DNA of 64,000 nucleotides from an uncultured Alistipes sp. (GCA_904502285.1 CAJGEC010000006.1:1-64000), one strand, 5' to 3'. Shown: positions 9,124-18,409, counted from the first letter of the stretch. Notes: generated by a model not told the origin, from the letters alone. Numbers and translations are program-made.

Positions 9124-9909
9124 ATGAGAACTATGAAACGACTTATATATTTTATCGTTGCTCTATCGTTTGGTTTAGGAACGGTAGGTTGTACACTCGA
9201 ATCTGGCCATACTAAGCAACCATCATCTGTGGGTACGTGGTTATGGGATAGTGTGGCTGGCGATATTGAGTTGATGCAAGAGATGATGGAGACGGCATAC
9301 TACTTAAACATCTATCTTGGGCTCGACGAGGCGGATAAGGAGACCTATTTTAATCAATATTTGCAAGGCTACAAGTTCCGCATCGAGGGTGATGCCTATG
9401 TGCTTTCTAAGACCTCATCTATAAATACGAATATAGAGATGTCCTACACCTATACGGGTGAGTCGTTGAAGGTCGTTCGCACGGGTGGTAACCATAGCGA
9501 ACTTGTTATTACGCCACTTGGTGAGACCACCTTCGATGCACACTTTACAAAGATTCATAACAAGGCGAGTGTGGGCAGTGCGAAATTTACCGTCGAGGTT
9601 GTTAGTAATAGGGCAGTTGAGGATGATGATTCTCAACGAGTCAAGGAGGTGGTCTTCTCTTATTCGGGCAACTTTAGTATGGTCAATACCGAGGAGAGTG
9701 TTAAGAAGCCGCTTACCTACGAGGTTGTTATCGACGAGGCCTTGCACTACTCGCTAACCAAGGGTTATATCACCCAGGGACGATTGCATATCGACTGCTG
9801 GGATGCTGTTTACAACTCGCAAGACTACGTAGGGGTGGTCTTCGATGATAATCCACGCCAGATATATGTATCATCTTATGGCGAGACCGAGACAGTGTAT
9901 TACTACTAA
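9124..9909 (+). CDS. Putative surface lipoprotein, unknown function
   Basis: 261 residues. The signal sequence ends in a lipobox-like TVGC around residue 23. The mature part starts with a Ser/Gly linker and a segment GTWLWDS, like lipocalin-type (DUF5004/DUF4488-style) proteins of Bacteroidota, then mixed beta strands. No enzymatic motif is seen. ATG 9133 (MKRLIYF...) is an equally plausible start. It follows the barrel gene by 3 nt and precedes rdgB by 20 nt. Confidence 0.55.
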   Translation: MRTMKRLIYFIVALSFGLGTVGCTLESGHTKQPSSVGTWLWDSVAGDIELMQEMMETAYYLNIYLGLDEADKETYFNQYLQGYKFRIEGDAYVLSKTSSINTNIEMSYTYTGESLKVVRTGGNHSELVITPLGETTFDAHFTKIHNKASVGSAKFTVEVVSNRAVEDDDSQRVKEVVFSYSGNFSMVNTEESVKKPLTYEVVIDEALHYSLTKGYITQGRLHIDCWDAVYNSQDYVGVVFDDNPRQIYVSSYGETETVYYY

Positions 9910-9929
9910 GCAGAATAAATTGGATTGAG

Positions 9930-10502
9930 ATGAAGATAGTCTTTGCAACGAATAATGCCCATAAACTCTCGGAGGTTAGGGCGGTCCTTGGCGAGGGGTT
10001 TGAACTTGTCACCCTCAAGGAGGTGGGTATCACGGAGGATATTCCAGAGACGGGCTCTACGTTGGATGAGAATGCCTCTATAAAGTCGCACTATGTCTAT
10101 GAGCGCACAGGCTTAGATTGCTTTGCCGACGACACAGGCCTTGAGGTCGAAGCCCTTAATGGTGCGCCAGGCGTTCGCTCGGCACGCTATGCCACCGATG
10201 GCCACGACTTCGCGGCCAACAACCGCAAACTACTCCACGAGTTGGAGGGTGTGGAGAATCGTAAGGCTCGTTTCCGTACCGTCATTTCGCTTATCCGCGG
10301 AGGTGTCGAACAGCGTGTTGAGGGTATTGTGAATGGCACTATCGCCACCGAGGAGTCGGGTTGCGAGGGCTTTGGCTACGACCCACTCTTTATCCCTGAG
10401 GGTAAGAGTGTTACCTTTGCTGAGATGTCGGCTGAGGAGAAGAACGCCATCTCCCACCGAGGTAGGGCTGTAGAGGCGTTAGTAAGGATTATTAAAGCAT
10501 AA
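9930..10502 (+). CDS. rdgB: XTP/dITP pyrophosphatase (HAM1/RdgB)
   Basis: 190 residues, the family's normal length. It starts MKIVFATNNAHKLSE (T/S-x-N-x-x-K substrate loop). FADDTGLEVEALNGAPGV and SARYA form the metal and base-binding core, and FGYDPLF and SHRGRA close the pocket. It hydrolyses non-canonical purine triphosphates (ITP, XTP, dITP) to monophosphates in the cytosol. The stop lies inside the upstream arm of a strong terminator. Confidence 0.95.
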   Translation: MKIVFATNNAHKLSEVRAVLGEGFELVTLKEVGITEDIPETGSTLDENASIKSHYVYERTGLDCFADDTGLEVEALNGAPGVRSARYATDGHDFAANNRKLLHELEGVENRKARFRTVISLIRGGVEQRVEGIVNGTIATEESGCEGFGYDPLFIPEGKSVTFAEMSAEEKNAISHRGRAVEALVRIIKA

Positions 10503-10533
10503 AAAAATAGAGCCAAACGGCTCTATTTTTTTT
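10501..10533. terminator. Bidirectional terminator between rdgB and ltaE
   Basis: Perfect stem TAGAGCC (508-514) / GGCTCTA (519-525) with loop AAAC, flanked by A7 on the left and T8 on the right. It can therefore end transcripts from both convergent genes. Confidence 0.93.
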
Positions 10534-10535
10534 GT

Positions 10536-11576
10536 CTACGCTTTTGTCGAGGCTATTAATCTGCAAGCCTCGGCGACCTCCTCTTCTGTCGTAGCCCAGC
10601 TTGTTACTAAGCGCACGACGCTGTACTCCTCACCTCGTGGGCCCCAGTAGTCGAACGACATATCGTTGCGCAGGAAATCGATGACACTGTTCTTTAGACG
10701 GAAGAACTGCTGGTTGGTAGGTGACTCTATGACTACCTCATAACCCGCCTCTCGCATAGCCTCACGTAGGCGAATGGCTAAGCGCACGGCGTGTTCGGCG
10801 ATGCGTTCATAGAGGCCATTGCGGAATAACTCGCCAAACTGTATGCCGAGGAGTCGGCCCTTGGCTAAGAGCGCTCCGTGTTGCTTGACTAAAGGGAAGA
10901 GGTGCTTCAAGAGTGACCTATTGCAGACCACCAAGGCCTCGCCAAAGAGTGTTCCGCACTTAGTACCTCCGATGTAGAAGACATCAGCCAAGCGTGCAAT
11001 GTCGCGTAGCGTGAAGTCGGCACCCTCACCCTTAAGACCGTAGCCCATACGCGCACCATCTATATATAGAGGTATGTTGTGGCGGTGGCAGACCTCACTT
11101 AAGCCCTCAAGTTCGTTGAGTGTGTAGAGTGTGCCATACTCCGTGGGTTGCGATATGTAGAGCATACCTGGAGCAACCATATGCTGGTAGGTCTCGTCAG
11201 TGTAAAACTCCTCGATATATTTTGCTACATCCTCCTTACTCACCTTGCCAAAGGTGTGGGGTAGGGTTAGCACCTTATGTCCCGAAGCCTCTATTGCTCC
11301 CGACTCGTGAACGGCAATATGTCCGCTCTCGGCAGCCAAGACCCCTTCGTGATGGGCGAGAATACCATCTATGGCCGTGGCATTTGTCTGTGTGCCTCCC
11401 ACCAGAAACATCACCTCGGCCTCAGGGGCATCACACGCCTTGCGGATGAGTGCCTTGGCCTCGGCAGTGTATGGGTCGTTGCCATAGCCTGCGGTGAGCT
11501 CCCTATTGGTGCGAACCAGAGCATCGAGAATCTCTTGATGCGCACCAGCCATATAGTCTGAATCGAAGCGTAGCAT
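10536..11576 (-). CDS. ltaE: Low-specificity L-threonine aldolase
   Basis: 346 residues, fold-type I PLP enzyme that cleaves L-threonine (and allo-threonine) to glycine and acetaldehyde. GGTQTNATAIDG (about 60-71) binds the PLP phosphate. YIDGARMGYG (about 171-180) holds the Asp that pairs with the pyridine nitrogen, and GGTKCG holds the Schiff-base Lys206. Last gene of the minus-strand run pyrD-like, cinA, pncB, ltaE, 19 nt after pncB. Confidence 0.9.
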   Translation of the reverse strand: MLRFDSDYMAGAHQEILDALVRTNRELTAGYGNDPYTAEAKALIRKACDAPEAEVMFLVGGTQTNATAIDGILAHHEGVLAAESGHIAVHESGAIEASGHKVLTLPHTFGKVSKEDVAKYIEEFYTDETYQHMVAPGMLYISQPTEYGTLYTLNELEGLSEVCHRHNIPLYIDGARMGYGLKGEGADFTLRDIARLADVFYIGGTKCGTLFGEALVVCNRSLLKHLFPLVKQHGALLAKGRLLGIQFGELFRNGLYERIAEHAVRLAIRLREAMREAGYEVVIESPTNQQFFRLKNSVIDFLRNDMSFDYWGPRGEEYSVVRLVTSWATTEEEVAEACRLIASTKA

Positions 11577-11595
11577 AGTATATATAGTTGTATTA

Positions 11596-12771
11596 TTAAA
11601 TATCCTTCTTCGACTGGTTGCGCAAGAGATAACGATATATCTTTACCTCCTCTGGGTCGCCCATCTCCTTACCCTCGACATCCGAGAGTTTTACGCATAA
11701 CTCCTTAGGTTTGCGCGAGTTAATCTGGCAAGATGATAGCTTCATTACGATATTGCAAGAGGGGTGACCTGTGTCGCAGGTGAGGTTTGTGCCGATGCCG
11801 AACATACAGCGGATACGTCCTTCGCAAGCCCTCTTAATCGCTACGCACTTCTCGAAATTGAGCGAGTCGCTAAAGACGATGCTCTTGGTCATTGGGTCGA
11901 TACCCAACTCCTTGTATCGAGCGATAGCCATATCGATAAATGCTATTGGGTCGCCAGAGTCTTGACGCACACCGTCGAAGAGGCTGGCGTGCTTCTTCGA
12001 GAAGTTGTTGAAAAATACCTCCGAGCCGAAACTATCCGTAAGGGCAGTGCCGAGATAGCCATCGTAGACCTTCACCCAATCCTCCATTGTGAGGTAGTTG
12101 GCATTACGAGGGCCACCATTCACCGCTGCGATGAACATTGGCAACTCGTGAGGATATGTGCCTATCATCCTCATATCCAACTCCATAGCCAAATGGCAGT
12201 TCGACGTGCCTGAGCAGCCGCAAGGGTTGTTCTTGAGGTGCTTCACCACCATACGCTGTACGTCGTACGAGAAGCGACGGCGTGTGCCGAAGTCCGAGAA
12301 GATGAGGTTGTGGTCGCGAGCGATCTGCTCCTTCTTCTCCAAGCGCTCAATCATCGCCTCGGCATCGTAACTATTGCGCAAGTGGAACAACTCCGATACC
12401 GTAGCAAGGATAGGAATCTCGTAGAGCGTAACCTTGTACATAAAGTCCGTTACGTTGATCTGGAGGTGATGCTCCTCGTCGAGCCATACATTGATTTTTG
12501 AGGCATCAAAGCGGAAACCTTTGAGCCACTCGAAGTAGTTTTGTGGTATATACTTGCAGTTGGTAATCATATATCTGAACTCGTCATCCGAGAGTGATAT
12601 ACGTTCCAAAGCCTTGAGTTCTGCTTTCAGATCATCCAAGAAGTCCTCGTCAAACTCCGTCTTGGCACGGTCGTTAAAGGTGAATGTGCCGATAGCCTCT
12701 GGGTAGAGTTTAAAGTAGGCGTACGAAGTCGTAAACTTATACAAGTCGGTGTCTAAAATAGAGCGGATCAT
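11596..12771 (-). CDS. pncB: Nicotinate phosphoribosyltransferase
   Basis: 391 residues. Start MIRSILDTDLYKFTTSYAY is the classic PncB N-terminus, with the active-site region near FNDRAKTEF. HELPMF, VRQDSGDP and FGIGTNLT are PRPP and nicotinate-binding motifs of the family. It makes nicotinate mononucleotide from nicotinate and PRPP in the Preiss-Handler NAD salvage route. It follows cinA by 35 nt; CinA-type NMN deamidases feed the same pathway, so the pairing is functionally sensible. Confidence 0.95.
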   Translation of the reverse strand: MIRSILDTDLYKFTTSYAYFKLYPEAIGTFTFNDRAKTEFDEDFLDDLKAELKALERISLSDDEFRYMITNCKYIPQNYFEWLKGFRFDASKINVWLDEEHHLQINVTDFMYKVTLYEIPILATVSELFHLRNSYDAEAMIERLEKKEQIARDHNLIFSDFGTRRRFSYDVQRMVVKHLKNNPCGCSGTSNCHLAMELDMRMIGTYPHELPMFIAAVNGGPRNANYLTMEDWVKVYDGYLGTALTDSFGSEVFFNNFSKKHASLFDGVRQDSGDPIAFIDMAIARYKELGIDPMTKSIVFSDSLNFEKCVAIKRACEGRIRCMFGIGTNLTCDTGHPSCNIVMKLSSCQINSRKPKELCVKLSDVEGKEMGDPEEVKIYRYLLRNQSKKDI

Positions 12772-12806
12772 ATCATCTATTTAGTTTGAAAGTTATAATT
12801 CGTCGG

Positions 12807-14057
12807 TTATTTACCCCCTTTGCGCAACTCCTCATACAGCATCTCTATAGCGTATGCCGAGGCGCGGTTTATTATCTGCGAACGGTCGGTACCCGAGTTG
12901 CGCATCACGGCACGACTGCCCGAAGGGGTTGCTATGGCCATCCATACCGTGCCCACAGGCTTTTCGGCACTACCTCCTGCAGGGCCTGCAATGCCCGTTG
13001 TGGCTATGGCGTAGTCGGCCTTGGCCACGCGGCGCACACCCTCGGCCATCTGCAATGCTACGCTCTCGCTCACAGCGCCATAGCGCTCAATATCCTCAGG
13101 TCTTACCCCTAAGAGGTCGCACTTCGACTCATTGGAGTAGCTGACAACGCCCGCCATAAAGTATTGCGATGCTCCAGGTATAGCCGTAAAGCGTGAGGCG
13201 ATAGTACCTCCCGTGCAACTCTCTGCCACAGCGAGTTTTAGACCTCGCTCACAGAGTATGTCGTGAACGAGTTGTTCGACCGTAGCGCCCTCGAAGCCTA
13301 CGATATTGTCGCCAATGAGGTTGTGGAGCAGGTCGAACTGGCGCTCTATCTCCCTCTCGGCGCTCTCGCGCTCGATGTCGTAGGCCGAAAGGCGCAGACG
13401 CACGATGTTTGGCGCAGGGAGGTAGGCCAAGTGTAGATAGTCGGGTAGGGCATCCTCCCAGGCCGATATGCGCTCGGCGAGGATAGATTCGGGGATGCCA
13501 CGTGTTATGAGTGTTCGGTGGACAATGTCGTGTAGTTCGTAGCGGGCCTTGAGGCGTGGGATAACGATGTCATCCATAAGGTGCTCCATCTCGAAGGGTA
13601 CTCCTGGCAACGACACGAGTGCGCCACCCTTTGGGGTGTCGAACCACATACCTGGGGCTGTGCCGTGGGCATTGTGGAGGGTTGTGCAACACTCAGGGAG
13701 TAGGGCCTGTGAGCGGTTGAGCTCTGTGAAGGCGATACCTCGACGTGCGAGGAGTTGGCAAATATGCTCTGCCTCGCGCTCGTCGTAACGCATATCGCAG
13801 TTGAATATCTTGGCCAAGGTGAACTTCGTGATGTCGTCCTTGGTTGGTCCAAGACCTCCCGTAACGATTACGACGTCGTGCTTGGCCATAGCCTCGCTCA
13901 GTGTGGTGGTGATGGCCTCAGCGCTGTCGCCAATAGATAGTTTCTCGGCTACGATGATACCTATGCTATTTAGTTTACGAGCTATAGATACGCTATTGGT
14001 GTCCACAATCTGACCAATAAGTATCTCGTCGCCTATGGTTATTATAGATGCTTTCAT
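12807..14057 (-). CDS. cinA: CinA: NMN deamidase / molybdopterin-binding-like fusion
   Basis: 416 residues, normal for full-length CinA. Residues about 1-170 are the MoaB/MogA-like domain (TIGDEILIGQIVDTN, VIVTGGLGPTKDD). Residues about 255-416 are the PncC-type domain (AVAESCTGGTIASRF, VSYSNESK, ATTGIAGPAGGS). The C-terminal domain deamidates nicotinamide mononucleotide to nicotinate mononucleotide. The gene begins 1 nt after the PyrD-like gene ends, implying translational coupling, and pncB follows. Confidence 0.93.
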   Translation of the reverse strand: MKASIITIGDEILIGQIVDTNSVSIARKLNSIGIIVAEKLSIGDSAEAITTTLSEAMAKHDVVIVTGGLGPTKDDITKFTLAKIFNCDMRYDEREAEHICQLLARRGIAFTELNRSQALLPECCTTLHNAHGTAPGMWFDTPKGGALVSLPGVPFEMEHLMDDIVIPRLKARYELHDIVHRTLITRGIPESILAERISAWEDALPDYLHLAYLPAPNIVRLRLSAYDIERESAEREIERQFDLLHNLIGDNIVGFEGATVEQLVHDILCERGLKLAVAESCTGGTIASRFTAIPGASQYFMAGVVSYSNESKCDLLGVRPEDIERYGAVSESVALQMAEGVRRVAKADYAIATTGIAGPAGGSAEKPVGTVWMAIATPSGSRAVMRNSGTDRSQIINRASAYAIEMLYEELRKGGK

Positions 14058-14058
14058 A

Positions 14059-15105
14059 CTACTTTTCCTCCCTCTTTGTCTCTCTATTTTCGCTCTCGAC
14101 TACGGCGCGTGAGGCCTTTTTAAGTAGTCTAAAGCCATTCTCTCTAAGGCCCGTGTTGAGTGCCACGAGCGATGCTCCAGCCTCCATCATACGCTCCACA
14201 TCCTTGGGTTGCATCATACCGCCCGAACCGATGATGGGGTAGTTGTGCTCCGAGCGCTCGGCAATGTAGCGCACCATCTCTATAGCGCGCTCGGTGAGCA
14301 TAGCACCTGTTATTGCTCCGCCATACTCTTGTCCCATCTTGAGCGAACCCGCCACAGCCTCGATACCATCCAAAGGGGTCTCGATGAGGATGTCAATTAC
14401 GGTATCCACCTCCTCCTGTGTCAGGTCGGGTGATATCTTGAGTAGGATAGGGCGGTAGTCGAGTTGTCCTCGGCGGAACTCGAAGAGAGGCTCTATGAGT
14501 TCGAGGATGGCATCACGTGAGCGTGGCTCAAACCTCTTAGACGAGGTGTTGCAGCAGATGTTTACCACGAAGAAATCGACATACTGGTACATATTGCGGA
14601 AGACGCGCAAGTACTCCTTTACGGTATCTTCGATGTGTGATGCGGTGAGGTGGCCGATGTTGCAGCCGATTACAATCTTTTGAGTGTGCTTGTTGCGCTT
14701 ACGTACATTTTGGAGGATATGCTCTAAACCACGACTTGGGTAGCCTGAGTTGTCGATGAGTGAGTCTGCTGTGCGAATACGACGCAGACGGGGGCGTGGT
14801 GTTCCGGGCTGTGGGCGTGGCACAACAGAGCCTATCTCTACGAATCCGAAGCCCGACGAGGCGAGTTCCGTAAGCCTGTCGCCATTGGGGTCGAAGCCAG
14901 CGCCTACACCTATGGGGTTGCGGAAGTGAACACCGAAGACCTCACGTTCGAGGCCCTCAGTTGCTGGGGCGTGACACACCTTGAGCCACCACTTACCCGT
15001 GGGTAGTTTGCCCACAAAGCCCAGTAGCGACATACGTAGGTTGTGTGCTACCTCGGCAGGTAGCAACCACAGGAGAATTTGAAACAATGAGCGTCTCATA
15101 CCCAT
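14059..15105 (-). CDS. Divergent class-2 dihydroorotate dehydrogenase-like flavoprotein
   Basis: 348 residues, length and overall layout of membrane-associated class-2 PyrD: N-terminal helical part 1-45, then a TIM barrel with NPIGVGAGFD, EIGSVVPRPQPG, LKISPDL and the FMN-phosphate loop PIIGSGG. However, residues that contact substrate or FMN in E. coli PyrD are changed: K66 is P73, N111 is D118, catalytic S175 is C185, the SPNT loop is rearranged, and N246-T247 is A252-G253. N172 and K217 are kept (N182, K223). An automatic pyrD label would be risky. It heads the cinA-pncB-ltaE operon. Confidence 0.72.
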   Translation of the reverse strand: MGMRRSLFQILLWLLPAEVAHNLRMSLLGFVGKLPTGKWWLKVCHAPATEGLEREVFGVHFRNPIGVGAGFDPNGDRLTELASSGFGFVEIGSVVPRPQPGTPRPRLRRIRTADSLIDNSGYPSRGLEHILQNVRKRNKHTQKIVIGCNIGHLTASHIEDTVKEYLRVFRNMYQYVDFFVVNICCNTSSKRFEPRSRDAILELIEPLFEFRRGQLDYRPILLKISPDLTQEEVDTVIDILIETPLDGIEAVAGSLKMGQEYGGAITGAMLTERAIEMVRYIAERSEHNYPIIGSGGMMQPKDVERMMEAGASLVALNTGLRENGFRLLKKASRAVVESENRETKREEK

Positions 15106-15125
15106 CTACTTAGAAAAATATTATA

Positions 15126-15155
15126 CAAAGATACGAAATCTTTCTATATGGTCAA
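15126..15155 (-). promoter_or_regulatory. Promoter of the pyrD-like/cinA/pncB/ltaE operon
   Basis: On the minus strand TATCTTTG (15126-15133) is a -7 element 20 nt before the ATG at 15105. TTGAC (15151-15155) lies 17 nt upstream as a possible -33. Confidence 0.6.
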
Positions 15156-15167
15156 TACTATTTTTAA

Positions 15168-15204
15168 CAAAAATAGCGGTTAGTGCAAAAATCACACTAA
15201 CCGC
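15168..15204 (-). terminator. Intrinsic terminator of the barrel-GIN operon
   Basis: Perfect 10-bp stem GCGGTTAGTG / CACTAACCGC (15176-15204) with a 9-nt loop. On the minus strand it is followed by TATTTTTGTTAAAA. It lies 33 nt past the stop of the GIN-domain gene. Confidence 0.9.
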
Positions 15205-15237
15205 CAGAGGTTGTACTATAATGGTCTTGGGTATATA

Positions 15238-15897
15238 TTAATCGTTGCGACTAACCGATGCACCTCCCGAGGTGTTGATGTCTGTGTTGGTGGGGTTTCC
15301 TGTGTAGTAGATATCGGCACCGCCCGAAGCGTTGATAGTTAGCGAGTTGGTGGCGTGAACGCCTGCATCTGCTCCGCCCGATATGCTAACCTCCACACTC
15401 TCGGCTATAAGCTCTTCGAGGTCGAGGTCGGCACCTCCCGAAGCGGCTACGGTGAGCTGTTTGCAGTGGCCCGAAATCTCGATATCCGCACCACCCGAAG
15501 AGGCGATTGCAAGGCTCTCGACATTGCAGTTGTCCCACTCGAAGTCGCTACCGCCCGATGTGGCAATTACGCTGTAGTCGTAGTGTGGTATGCGTACCTC
15601 CAAGGTCTCGGCACGTAGGTCGTATGACTTTTGACGAATGTTGAGGGTGCCATCCTCGACACAGATATCGAGAATGTCGAAGATGTCGGTATGGGTCTTT
15701 ACGCGTATCTCGCCCTCAGGGAGGGTGCTATCGACGATGACATCTGCTCCGCCCTGAATGGCTAATGCCTCGGGGGGCTCGGTGATAGTTATGGTGCGCT
15801 CTACTACCTCGCCTACTGCGGGCTTGTTTACAATGACGCACGAAGTAAGACTAAGAGTCAGTGTTGTGATTGTTAGAAGTGATGCTAAGTGTCTCAT
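15238..15897 (-). CDS. GIN-domain (DUF2807) lipoprotein with SGGAD repeats
   Basis: 219 residues. Lipoprotein signal with lipobox LTSC (Cys20). The mature chain is a beta-solenoid-like DUF2807 'head GIN' domain: SGGxD motifs recur at residues 114, 134, 153, 173, 191 and 210, about every 19-20 residues, with a related QGGAD at 48. Each repeat gives one turn of a predicted right-handed beta helix. The family is common in Bacteroidota, surface or periplasmic, function unproven. It follows the outer-membrane barrel gene by 31 nt and shares its promoter and the palindromic operator at 18410-18433. Confidence 0.88.
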   Translation of the reverse strand: MRHLASLLTITTLTLSLTSCVIVNKPAVGEVVERTITITEPPEALAIQGGADVIVDSTLPEGEIRVKTHTDIFDILDICVEDGTLNIRQKSYDLRAETLEVRIPHYDYSVIATSGGSDFEWDNCNVESLAIASSGGADIEISGHCKQLTVAASGGADLDLEELIAESVEVSISGGADAGVHATNSLTINASGGADIYYTGNPTNTDINTSGGASVSRND

Positions 15898-15928
15898 AAT
15901 ATTATAGTTTTGGTTGTTTTTGGTGTTG

Positions 15929-18328
15929 TTATTGTCCGTTGCCAGAGCCGATACGACCTAAGTCATCTGCCGAGCCACTCTCGACGCTCTTGGCGCGGAA
16001 CTGCTTACCAGAGTTGAAGTTGTACGATATCTGGAATCGCAATGAGGGGCGTTGCCAAGGCTGGTCGATAACCATCGTGCGCCTAAACGTAGCCTCCTCG
16101 ATGGTTATGATGTTCTTCATCGGTATAATGTTCTGAACGCCAAGGCTGAGGGTCAATTTATTCTCCAAGAGGCGCTTCTTGAGCGTGATGCTCATATTTC
16201 CCATATCGCCTATTATGGTATTTCCCGCCGTCATACCGTGCATATAGTTTCCGCTGGCCTCGATGAAGAAGTTCTTGGGTAGGGTGAAGGACATCTGGGC
16301 GTTGGCGAAGCACATAAAGTTGCGACGTATAGGCTCGTCGGGGTAGATGCGCTGACCCATATACATACCCGTAAAGTTTACGTTTGCCGACCACCACTTC
16401 GTAATCTGGAATGGTAGGTTTACCGAGGCGAAGAAGTTGTTGAGCGTAGGGTAGTTTATCGTCTGTAGGATGAGTAATTCGGGGTTTTTCTCGTCTACGA
16501 GTGTGGTCTGCTGTATGGCATTCTCCTTTATCGACATACCGAGGGTGATGGTGTACTTATATTTGAGTACCGCAGTCACCGATACGGAGTTGTCGTACGA
16601 GGGCTTTAGGTTGGGGTTACCACGCTGTATCATATACTCCGAAATCTTGGTCTCGTTGGGTGAAAGTGCCCAGAACGAGGGTCGAGATATAGTGCGGGCA
16701 AACTGCGCTATGAGTGAGTATGAGCCATCCTTAGTCAGCGAGTACGAGACGTTGGCATTTGGGAAGATGTCGAAGTAGTCCTGTCTCACTAAGCCATCTG
16801 CCGAGCGGAAGTTGGTGTACTCGCCACGGAGACCTCCCACCAAACTCCAGCGGCCGAGACGTGCCGAGGCGATGAGGTAGCCAGCGCCGATATTTTCGGT
16901 GTAGCCGATGTCGTAGCTGTTGTCGCTATTAAGCAACCACGCCCCCTCCTTGAGGTATTCGTAGAGGCCCTTATTTTCGTTGGTGTTGTTGGTGTACTTC
17001 AGGCCCGCCTTGAGGCTTACCTTATCCGAGAGTATCTTCTCCAACGCCACGGTTGCTGTGCCGAGCTGGTAGAGGCTACGGGTGTTGTCGCGATAGGTTG
17101 AGTCGCGCACAATCGTTGGTAGGGCGATGTCGAATGTGGTGTCGTAGTAGGAGTTGTCGTTGGGCGACATTGAACGAGTGTAGTCGCCAATGAGCTTCAG
17201 GGTTGAACCCTTGTCGTCGAGTTTGTAGATGTAGTTGAGCGTGGCGGTGAGCATATTGCTGTTGTAGTTGTTGAGGTAGTTGCCCTCGCTACGTGTGGTT
17301 ATGCTTTGGGCCGAGTGCTCGGTCCAGGTGTCGGTGTTTGTATTGCCGCCCCAGTGGTTGAACTGCACCTCGCCACCTATGGAGTGTTTGTCGGTGATGT
17401 CGTAGACTACGCCTACATTGCCACCAGCCCATAGGGATTTGCTACCTACCTCGGATGCTGCATCTATGACGGTGCTTGAGGTGTAGTCGGTATGCTCCGA
17501 GGTCCCGGTGATGTCGCCATTAACACCTGTCCATAGGCGACCATAGGCATTCACTTTGCCCTTGTTGTAGTTGAGCGAGAGCGAGGGTGCTACAGAGTAG
17601 AGTCCCTTAGAGCCATTGGCTGATAGTGAGGCTGAGCCCATTAGGCCTGAGTCGATACGCTTCTTGGTGGTGATTTTGATGATACCGCCCGACGATGATG
17701 CGTCGTAGTCGGCACCCGACTGAGGAACTACCTCGATGCGCTGAATCTCCTCGGCGCGTAGGGAGCGTAGGTATGCTATGAGTTGCGCATCCTCCATCTT
17801 GACCTCTCTGTCGTTGAGGTATATCTTCGAGCCCGACGAGCCATTTATCGAGATCTTGTCGTCCTGAATCCAGACACCAGGGGCGCTCTTTAGAAGTTCC
17901 TCGCCATCCTTACCCATAGCGATAGGGGAGTTGGCCACGTCTACCACGAAGCGGTCGGCCTCGCGACGTATGAGCTGTGCTGTAACCACCACCTCGTCGA
18001 TGTTTGCGCTATCCTCCTCAAGGAGTATGTCACCCAAGGCGAGGTTGCCCTCGATGGATATCTCCTTGGAGATGCTCTTGTAGCCGATGTAGCTTACGTG
18101 GAGTTGGTAGGAGCCTGCTGTTGCCAAGAGCGAGAAGTTGCCCTCGCCATCTGTCACGCCTCCCGATGCCTGATGTCCCTCTTCGAGCAGAACGACGGTG
18201 GCGTAGGGTATCTGCTGGGCCTGGTCGTCTACGATGCGACCAGAGATGGTGAATCGCTGTGCCGATGCAAAACTGCAGCATAGCATCACCATTAGGATTG
18301 CTGTGAGTGTTGTAGTAAGTCGTCTCAT
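15929..18328 (-). CDS. TonB-receptor-like outer-membrane beta-barrel protein
   Basis: 799 residues. Signal peptide (to about residue 23), a carboxypeptidase-regulatory-like beta sandwich (about 25-110, SGRIVDDQAQQIPYATVVL), then a plug-like domain (about 115-220, LLKSAPGVWI, SSSGGIIKITT), then a long Tyr/Asn-rich barrel of the OMP_b-brl_3 type. These proteins resemble TonB-dependent receptors but usually lack a clear TonB box; none is obvious here. The substrate is unknown. It is divergent from an ABC/GntR operon, and its promoter is overlapped by an operator matching the one in front of that operon. Confidence 0.87.
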   Translation of the reverse strand: MRRLTTTLTAILMVMLCCSFASAQRFTISGRIVDDQAQQIPYATVVLLEEGHQASGGVTDGEGNFSLLATAGSYQLHVSYIGYKSISKEISIEGNLALGDILLEEDSANIDEVVVTAQLIRREADRFVVDVANSPIAMGKDGEELLKSAPGVWIQDDKISINGSSGSKIYLNDREVKMEDAQLIAYLRSLRAEEIQRIEVVPQSGADYDASSSGGIIKITTKKRIDSGLMGSASLSANGSKGLYSVAPSLSLNYNKGKVNAYGRLWTGVNGDITGTSEHTDYTSSTVIDAASEVGSKSLWAGGNVGVVYDITDKHSIGGEVQFNHWGGNTNTDTWTEHSAQSITTRSEGNYLNNYNSNMLTATLNYIYKLDDKGSTLKLIGDYTRSMSPNDNSYYDTTFDIALPTIVRDSTYRDNTRSLYQLGTATVALEKILSDKVSLKAGLKYTNNTNENKGLYEYLKEGAWLLNSDNSYDIGYTENIGAGYLIASARLGRWSLVGGLRGEYTNFRSADGLVRQDYFDIFPNANVSYSLTKDGSYSLIAQFARTISRPSFWALSPNETKISEYMIQRGNPNLKPSYDNSVSVTAVLKYKYTITLGMSIKENAIQQTTLVDEKNPELLILQTINYPTLNNFFASVNLPFQITKWWSANVNFTGMYMGQRIYPDEPIRRNFMCFANAQMSFTLPKNFFIEASGNYMHGMTAGNTIIGDMGNMSITLKKRLLENKLTLSLGVQNIIPMKNIITIEEATFRRTMVIDQPWQRPSLRFQISYNFNSGKQFRAKSVESGSADDLGRIGSGNGQ

Positions 18329-18409
18329 ATCTTTGATATTATTAATTTTTTAAACGCTCCGACCACACCGTTTATTGCCTTCCGTGGTGTGATTTTATGT
18401 GTTTGACAT

